Part shown: piece after piece, positions 58,531 through 64,000 of the stretch
Numbering within the stretch: the first letter of the stretch is position 1
Layout: the number at the start of each line of letters is the position of its first letter
Assembly: GCF_017873965.1 (NCBI RefSeq)
Contig: NZ_JAGGKT010000012.1
Coordinates: 1 to 64,000, forward strand
DNA: 64,000 bases
Reading direction: 5' to 3'
Origin: Ammoniphilus resinae
GTDB lineage: Bacteria; Bacillota; Bacilli; Aneurinibacillales; RAOX-1
Made by a program: the position numbers and the translations under genes
The notes under the pieces: generated by a model
What the model saw: only the letters and a program-made list of their open reading frames with translations
Database searches by the model: none
Told to the model about the DNA's origin: nothing

Positions 58531-59739
58531 ATGAGATACCCTTTTGCAGATCGGGTAAAAATGGTTAAGTCCTCAGCAGTACGCGAACTGTTAAGCGTGA
58601 TTCAAAGAGGTGACGTGATTTCCTTTGCAGGGGGACTGCCTTCTGAGGAGTTTTTCCCTGTACAAGATGTAAAGAAAGCTTATGATCGCGTGTTCGCTTC
58701 AGGACCTAAGGCGATGCAATATGGACTTACAGAAGGGTATACCCCTCTTCGCGATTTAATTAGTGAGAAGATGGGGCGCAAAGGAATTGAAAGCAAAACG
58801 GAAAATATTTTACTTACCACAGGTTCACAGCAAGCGATTGATTTATTTTCACGGATCATGATTTCCCCTGGTGATACCGTTTTAACTGAAAATCCGACAT
58901 ACCTAGCCGCCCTTCAGGTATTCCAATCCTATGAGGCAAATGTGGTGCCGGTAGAAGGAGATCAAGAGGGGATGGATCCGGAGGATCTCGAGGCTAAGAT
59001 GAAGAAGCTTCGCCCTAAATTCGTTTATGTTGTTCCTACCTTCTCTAATCCTGAAGGAAAAGTGTGGAGTGAGGAGCGGAGGAAACAATTAGTCGAGCTG
59101 GCTCACAAATACAATGTAATTATTTTTGAAGATGATCCCTATGGGGAAATTCAATTCCATGAAGACGAAACCTACACCCCATTAGCAGTGATGGACGAAG
59201 AAGGGACACATGTTCTTTATACAAGCACATTTTCCAAAACGGTCGTGCCTGCGCTGCGTACCGGATGGGTAACCGGTCCTTTCCAGGTGATTCGCATGAT
59301 GGCCCAGGCGAAACAGTCCGCAGACCTGCATTCTAGCTCACTGGATCAGCAGGCTCTTTATTATTTGATGGAGGATTTTGATCTAGAGAGCCATATTCGC
59401 ACCCTCCGCAAAGAATATTACAAGCGCATGCTAATCATGCAGGATTATCTAAAGGGTTTGAACGACCCCAATCTTTCCTGGACCGAACCGAAAGGCGGAA
59501 TGTTCCTCTTCTTGAAGCTGGAGGAATCGATTAATACCACTGCGGTGCTGATGCAGGCCGTGGAAAATGGAGTTGCCTACGTACCAGGAGCACCATTTTA
59601 CGTAGGGAATCCACAGGAAAATACGATGCGTCTGAACTATACCCACTCCACACCGGATAAATTAAAGCTGGGTATGGACAGGCTAGCTCAGGTATTGAGT
59701 CGTTTAAAGAAACCAAGTGATGAACCAATAATTTTTTAA
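58531..59739 (+). CDS. PLP-dependent aminotransferase, class I/II (LysN/2-aminoadipate type)
   Basis: 402 residues. SFAGGLPSEEFFP and TEGYTPLRDLI near the N-terminus and TSTFSKTVVPALRTGW (PLP Lys in SFSK-like TFSK) are typical of the MocR-related aminotransferases without DNA-binding domain, including 2-aminoadipate transaminase LysN. Substrates of relatives are broad (kynurenine, branched-chain or aromatic amino acids), so none is assigned. ATG 58531 is preferred over ATG 58519, which abuts the AGGAG. Followed 15 bp later by the ABC ATPase. Confidence 0.88.
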   Translation: MRYPFADRVKMVKSSAVRELLSVIQRGDVISFAGGLPSEEFFPVQDVKKAYDRVFASGPKAMQYGLTEGYTPLRDLISEKMGRKGIESKTENILLTTGSQQAIDLFSRIMISPGDTVLTENPTYLAALQVFQSYEANVVPVEGDQEGMDPEDLEAKMKKLRPKFVYVVPTFSNPEGKVWSEERRKQLVELAHKYNVIIFEDDPYGEIQFHEDETYTPLAVMDEEGTHVLYTSTFSKTVVPALRTGWVTGPFQVIRMMAQAKQSADLHSSSLDQQALYYLMEDFDLESHIRTLRKEYYKRMLIMQDYLKGLNDPNLSWTEPKGGMFLFLKLEESINTTAVLMQAVENGVAYVPGAPFYVGNPQENTMRLNYTHSTPDKLKLGMDRLAQVLSRLKKPSDEPIIF

Positions 59740-59754
59740 AAACGGAGAGAAATC

Positions 59755-60540
59755 ATGATCAAATTAGATAACGTCTATTTTATCCGCAATAGCCGCGAAA
59801 TTTTAGGCGGGATTGATCTGCATGTTAAAGAAGGAGAACAATGGGTCATCCTCGGGAAAAATGGATCCGGAAAAACCACCATCCTTGAGATGATCTCCGG
59901 CTATACTTTTCCAAGCAAAGGGACCATTGAAGTAGCCGGCTATCGGTATTCCCAATGTGATCTGCGGGAAGTGCGGAAAAAGATTGGCTACATCAGCCAA
60001 TCATTATTGGAAAAATTGAACTTGGGGGACTCCGTCCTGGAAATCGTAGCCACCGGCGAATTTGGTTTTTTGCGATTTTATCAGGATATTCCTGCTGAAG
60101 CTTTGCAAAAAGCGGCAGAGATGATTGCGTTTGTTGGTTTGTCCCATGTAAAGGATCAGCCGATCGGACGCTTGTCCCAAGGGGAGCGGAAGAAAGCGAT
60201 GCTTGCCCGTGCCTTGATGAGCGATCCCAGCATTCTGATTATGGATGAGCCCTGCTCCGGACTGGATATGTTTGAACGGGAGAAGCTGCTAGAAAACATA
60301 GAAGAGCTTCGCCAAAGGAATTTGACGATTATATATGTCACACACCATATCGAAGAAATCATGCCACTGTTTACGCATATTGCGTTAATTGATCAAGGGG
60401 AAATGATTGCTTGTGGGGAAAAAGAAAAGGTTTTAACAGCGGAAAACTTGACATCGGCATTCAACATACCATTAGTCATCGAATGGCATGATGAGCGACC
60501 TTGGGCAAGGGTAGAGCAAAAGAAAAAAGTCCAAATCTAA
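59755..60540 (+). CDS. ABC transporter ATP-binding protein (YlmA-like)
   Basis: 261 residues. Walker A GKNGSGKTT (34-42), signature LSQGE and Walker B ILIMDEP with the following D-loop are complete; VTHHIEEI carries the H-loop. Its closest resemblance by eye is to YlmA/ModF-like ATPases, which lack an adjacent permease, as here. The partner and substrate are unknown. It may be cotranscribed with the aminotransferase. Confidence 0.85.
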   Translation: MIKLDNVYFIRNSREILGGIDLHVKEGEQWVILGKNGSGKTTILEMISGYTFPSKGTIEVAGYRYSQCDLREVRKKIGYISQSLLEKLNLGDSVLEIVATGEFGFLRFYQDIPAEALQKAAEMIAFVGLSHVKDQPIGRLSQGERKKAMLARALMSDPSILIMDEPCSGLDMFEREKLLENIEELRQRNLTIIYVTHHIEEIMPLFTHIALIDQGEMIACGEKEKVLTAENLTSAFNIPLVIEWHDERPWARVEQKKKVQI

Positions 60541-60550
60541 AAAGGCAAAA

Positions 60551-60589
60551 GCCGATGATCTCATGATTAGATGGGGTCATCGGCGTTTT
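60551..60589. terminator. Terminator between the ABC and YheC/D genes
   Basis: GCCGATGA (60551-60558) and TCATCGGC (60577-60584) pair perfectly; T runs occur on the minus strand (GCTTTTGCC) and as GTTTTC on the plus strand. Confidence 0.8.
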
Positions 60590-61335
60590 CGTATCCTGAG
60601 AATCTGCCTGCGGATTTTCGGGTAAAGGGACTTATCGGGGTTATAGCGGAAAAGGTTAAATAGCGGTTTGGTATTGGCCTCGAGGATCCAGATCTTCAGA
60701 TCTTTGTCAATCGCTAGATCAAGCCCAAGCTCGCGCAGCCCTTTAAATCTTTTACCTAGCGTTTCGGCTGTCAGGCGAGCCGTGTTGTCAACACGGTGCT
60801 TCATTTCTTTGTAGTCCTGGCCTGTGATGCCTTTTGCTTTTTTAAGTGCTTTGCGCAGGGTTAGAGGCTTCCCGCCCTGACAATGGTTGGTCACAATTCG
60901 CTTTTTTGCCGCCTGCTTACCCATTCTGCCCATGACTTTCCACTTTTTTCGCGGCTTTAACAGTAAAACGCGAAAGTCTACAGGTTTTCCTTCCACTTTA
61001 AGCAGATCAATGCCTTGTTGGATTAAATACTTTTCGCTCTTAATCAGTGGTTTAATTTTCTTCAACAGAGCGGGTAAATCAGAGTAATCACGGCTTTTCC
61101 TATTTTTCTTGTAGCGGTAGCCATCCTCTTTTTTCTTTACCTGAATGATTCCTTTTCCCCCCGTGCCATTAACTGGCTTAAGGAAGACCGAAGGATACCT
61201 GTTCAACCATTCTATGAACGTGGATTTGGTTAAACGAGCCGTATCGGGAAGTATCTGCTGGATCTGCGGCTCTTTCATGAGGGCCTTATGTTTTACCCAT
61301 TTGCTACTGATATATCTCCGATGTTTCAGTTTCAA
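60577..61335 (-). CDS. YheC/YheD family ATP-grasp protein
   Basis: 252 residues. VFLKPVNGTGGKGIIQVKK is the ATP-grasp glycine loop; YLIQQGIDLL, DFRVLLLK and LDLAIDKDLKIWILEANTKP follow in the family order. YheC/YheD are described as endospore coat-associated proteins. It is among the shorter members. GGAGA lies 5-10 nt before the ATG at 61335. Supports a spore-forming host. Confidence 0.87.
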   Translation of the reverse strand: MKLKHRRYISSKWVKHKALMKEPQIQQILPDTARLTKSTFIEWLNRYPSVFLKPVNGTGGKGIIQVKKKEDGYRYKKNRKSRDYSDLPALLKKIKPLIKSEKYLIQQGIDLLKVEGKPVDFRVLLLKPRKKWKVMGRMGKQAAKKRIVTNHCQGGKPLTLRKALKKAKGITGQDYKEMKHRVDNTARLTAETLGKRFKGLRELGLDLAIDKDLKIWILEANTKPLFNLFRYNPDKSLYPKIRRQILRIRKRR

Positions 61336-61475
61336 TGTATCGCTCTCCTTGGGAGTGGCTTCTTACTTATCAGACTATTCATTTGTCCTGTCCTATGTTT
61401 GGGCAGGTGCTAGACTTCCACAGATCAGATCGTGTACAATAGATGGAACATGTGTTCCTTAGGGAGGAGAAAATC

Positions 61476-64000
61476 GTGCGGAAATTATATACAGGACCTT
61501 TTGGTCCGATGAGCCGAATCGTCTGGACACAAAAAGCAAACCAGTGGGTGGAGGAAGGGAACTCTGAGCAGTTTCTCTATATCTTGCCGACAGCGCGACT
61601 GTTAAAAGAAGTTCGAGAAAACCTGCTACAATTATCGGGCGGCATGGGGGATGTGAAACTTCTAACCTTTGACGAGATCGCAGAACAACTGGTTGCCGCC
61701 GAGGATCCTCGCGGTGAAATTTTAACTCCATATGAGTTCCAACGTTTTTATGATCAGTTGATCGAGCAAAATGGAAATCATGCATTATTAAAACCGTTGA
61801 CAGCTCATTTGCATCTAAAAGGGGTAAAACGATCCCTCCTGCATATGCTCGGAGAAATGAAGCGATCCGGGATTACCAGTGAGCAGATGAAAGAGTTGCT
61901 TGAGAAGCCAGGTACAATGGCGAAGCATAAAGCATTAGCGTTTTTATACATAAAGGCTGATGAATGGCTGGACAGGCTGTCCGAACGAAATGGATATACC
62001 TGTATGACCAGGGAGTCACGCCTGCAGAAAGCGGCCCAGCTGTTAAGTGAAGGGAAGATGTTCCCCCGCTGGTTAGAGAAGATTCAAACAATCTGGGTGG
62101 ACCAATTTACGGATTTTACTCCTTTACAATTTCAGATGCTGCAGGGGCTTATTTCCTTGCGGCAAGTCGAACACATCGGAATCTATTTGCCCTATCAAAG
62201 CGAAGTCTACCAAACGCTTCCTCACTTCAATCCGCTCATTCAGTCTACATTGGATTCCCTAGAGGAATTGGGGATGGAGCGTGTTTCCTTTGAAGGACAA
62301 AGTTATTCGGAAATCATCCATACGCTGGTCGGAGATTGGTTGACAGATGTGGAGCCTTCCTATACGACGCCAAGGAATGGGCTATGGAGGCTAAGACAGC
62401 AGCTGTTTACCCGCCAACAATTGCCCGAACTTGCCCAAGAGAGTGTGGTGATCATCCCGTGTACGTCGACTAAGCAAGAGGTGACAGTGGTTGGTAAGCT
62501 AATTAAGAGCGCCCTACTCGAATCACCGGAGCTGAAACCATCGCAAATCGCTGTGATTTCAAGAGATTTACAAAGTGTTCAACCGCTCATTCAAGAGGTT
62601 TTTGGACAACAGTCCTTACCCCTAGCCCTACGAGCCTCCCTTCGTTTAAGCGATACCCCAATGGCCCGTCAGCTATCCGCCCTTCTGCAGATGGAATTGA
62701 CAGGATGGCACAGGGACGAACTGCTGAAGTTGTATGATGGGAATTATATGGATTGGGGAGTTTCGGTTCCAGGAGGCTTGGTTCGTTGGATAAAGCAAAA
62801 AGGGATTGTCGAAGGGAAAGCTGGATGGCTGCAGGCCGTGCAGAGGGACCTAGAAGGGCTGCAGCAGAGGCTTGCCGGGCTTCCACATGACCACACATTA
62901 CTGGAAGAAGAGAAGACCAGCCTGGAAGCAAAATGGAAGCGGACCTCGCAAAACCTTCGGATGCTGGCCGCTTGGTTTGAACAAATCGATAAAATAATGG
63001 CTATCTTCCCAAAGCAAGGGAGCATGGAAGAGATGCTGCAGGCAGCTAAAGAATGGCTTAAGGCTTGTGGTATATATAACAAACTAGCGGAGAATATCAA
63101 ACATCCTGCATATGACCGACAATGGCTGAAACGGGATATGCAGTCCTGGAATTTGCTGCAAAAGAGCCTTGAATCGTTACAATCCTCTGTGACCAAGATG
63201 AGGGAGCAGGAGAGAAATCTTTCCTTCGCCAGTTTTGTTCAGGAATGGGTAGAACATTGGAATGAAGCTTCTGTCTTGGTTGAGGTGGGGGATCCTGAAG
63301 GAATTGCTTGTTTTGAACCGTCGGCAGCACGAGGATTACAGTTTAAGCAGGTCTATATCCTGGGTTGCAATGATGGGGGATTCCCGATTTCCCACCGGGA
63401 AAATTGGCTGCTTGACGATCAGGAACGACAGCTTCTAGGGAAGCTTGGGAATTTGCCCGCGAGTCATCATCATAATGAAATGGAGCAAATCTTCTTTTTA
63501 ATGGCTGCATCGCTTACTGAGGAACGGCTCGTTTGCACCCTGATCTCTCCGGAGGCTAATGAAAAGATGCTCGTTTCTCCTTTTTTAGAGGCCTTGGAGA
63601 AAATTCTGCCAGACTATAAGAGGCGAAGCGTAAACGACTATCAGCAATGGTTTAAGGAGATCGCCTCACCAAAAGAGTATGCCCTTTGGCTGATGCAGAA
63701 AGGGAAGGAAGCGTGGCAAGGACAGGGAGTGGCTTTGTATCGTTCCAATTGGCTTGCCAGGTCTTTGTTTCAACATGTGCTAGAAGGAGTTCGAATCGAG
63801 CATGACCGTGCTTTTGCCGGATTTACCGCTTGGGAGGGTAACCTTGGGCAAGAGAAGATCCAGCAACTTTTAAAAGAAAAATTTTCCACGCAAGTAAAAT
63901 ACAGTGTATCGCAAATCAATGAATATATTAGCAGCCCTTTAACTTTCTTTTTTAAACGGGTCTTAAGAGTTCAACCGATGGATGAAACGGGGGCAGAGGT
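61476..64000 (+). CDS. AddB-like PD-(D/E)XK nuclease/helicase subunit, truncated by the window edge
   Basis: At least 841 residues, open at the right edge. The GTG at 61476 follows TTAGGGAGGAG. The N-terminus (LYTGPFGPMSRIVWTQKA) sits where AddB has its Walker A loop GxxGSGKT, but the Lys-Thr is absent. Later segments (ILPTARLL, VVIIPCTSTKQEV, AARGLQFKQVYILGCNDGGFP) are typical of AddB/RecB-like helicase folds, and SVSQINEYISSPLTFFFKR at the window end begins the PD-(D/E)XK nuclease domain. It likely pairs with an AddA-type helicase beyond the edge for double-strand break processing. Confidence 0.8.
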   Translation, partial: MRKLYTGPFGPMSRIVWTQKANQWVEEGNSEQFLYILPTARLLKEVRENLLQLSGGMGDVKLLTFDEIAEQLVAAEDPRGEILTPYEFQRFYDQLIEQNGNHALLKPLTAHLHLKGVKRSLLHMLGEMKRSGITSEQMKELLEKPGTMAKHKALAFLYIKADEWLDRLSERNGYTCMTRESRLQKAAQLLSEGKMFPRWLEKIQTIWVDQFTDFTPLQFQMLQGLISLRQVEHIGIYLPYQSEVYQTLPHFNPLIQSTLDSLEELGMERVSFEGQSYSEIIHTLVGDWLTDVEPSYTTPRNGLWRLRQQLFTRQQLPELAQESVVIIPCTSTKQEVTVVGKLIKSALLESPELKPSQIAVISRDLQSVQPLIQEVFGQQSLPLALRASLRLSDTPMARQLSALLQMELTGWHRDELLKLYDGNYMDWGVSVPGGLVRWIKQKGIVEGKAGWLQAVQRDLEGLQQRLAGLPHDHTLLEEEKTSLEAKWKRTSQNLRMLAAWFEQIDKIMAIFPKQGSMEEMLQAAKEWLKACGIYNKLAENIKHPAYDRQWLKRDMQSWNLLQKSLESLQSSVTKMREQERNLSFASFVQEWVEHWNEASVLVEVGDPEGIACFEPSAARGLQFKQVYILGCNDGGFPISHRENWLLDDQERQLLGKLGNLPASHHHNEMEQIFFLMAASLTEERLVCTLISPEANEKMLVSPFLEALEKILPDYKRRSVNDYQQWFKEIASPKEYALWLMQKGKEAWQGQGVALYRSNWLARSLFQHVLEGVRIEHDRAFAGFTAWEGNLGQEKIQQLLKEKFSTQVKYSVSQINEYISSPLTFFFKRVLRVQPMDETGAE

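Overview
The window looks like a chromosomal segment of an endospore-forming Bacillota, most likely a Bacillales or Paenibacillaceae-type aerobe that can respire nitrate. The sporulation signs are an alpha/beta-type small acid-soluble spore protein, a YhcN/YlaJ lipoprotein, a YjcZ-like peptide, a YheC/D coat-associated ATP-grasp protein and a Met/His/Cys-rich coat-like protein. Gene order and products such as YhfH, YpsA, YolD/UvrX and YwqA/YwqB are also Bacillales-like. I cannot name the genus from the sequence alone.

Layout. 0-5.7 kb: a catabolic cluster with an SDR dehydrogenase, two GntR/FCD regulators, an aldehyde dehydrogenase and an iron-dependent alcohol dehydrogenase. 5.7-13.4 kb: a respiratory nitrate reductase operon, narGHJI, preceded by a hemerythrin-like protein and two small unknown proteins and followed by a tandem array of hairpin repeats. 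13.6-22 kb: a nitrilase with two GNATs, rpiA, VOC proteins, a LysR/SDR/epoxide-hydrolase unit whose hydrolase is damaged at its C-terminus, and acetyl-CoA-type metA downstream. 22.9-29.4 kb: a DinG-like helicase, a ZIP transporter, DUF502, SprT, a cold-shock protein and spore-related small genes. 29.5-31.3 kb: lipL, then two adjacent genes that each carry one in-frame TGA followed at the right distance by a perfect stem with a GGT loop.

The pair at 30406-31239 is the main discovery in the window. The first is an unknown 104-residue protein with Sec at position 26. The second is an AhpD/carboxymuconolactone-decarboxylase-family protein whose CxxC is written CxxU. The two predicted bacterial SECIS hairpins have the same geometry, which argues for a selenoprotein operon and against two pseudogenes. 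No selenocysteine machinery (selA, selB, selC, selD) is present in the window.

31.4-37.8 kb: a zinc-ribbon protein, a cyclic-di-GMP-I riboswitch controlling an HD-GYP phosphodiesterase gene, and the pdhABCD pyruvate dehydrogenase operon. 37.8-49.2 kb: housekeeping and repair genes, including a LexA-boxed uvrX-yolD pair, endonuclease IV, threonine dehydratase, YpsA, a C39-like protein, a Fur-family regulator, cardiolipin synthase and a class I amidotransferase. 49.2-64 kb: a spore SASP, a GH18-SLH exported enzyme, SNF2 helicase with a SWIM protein, the Met-rich protein, a patatin, Hsp20, an aminotransferase, an ABC ATPase, a YheC/D protein and an AddB-like nuclease gene that runs off the right edge.

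Repeats. A dispersed palindromic family (AACGGAA...TTCCGTT) occurs at 17.2-17.4, 32.4 and 57.7 kb, often touching stop codons. A REP/BIME-like inverted pair lies at 58.34-58.44 kb. I see no rRNA, tRNA, CRISPR array, insertion sequence or prophage.
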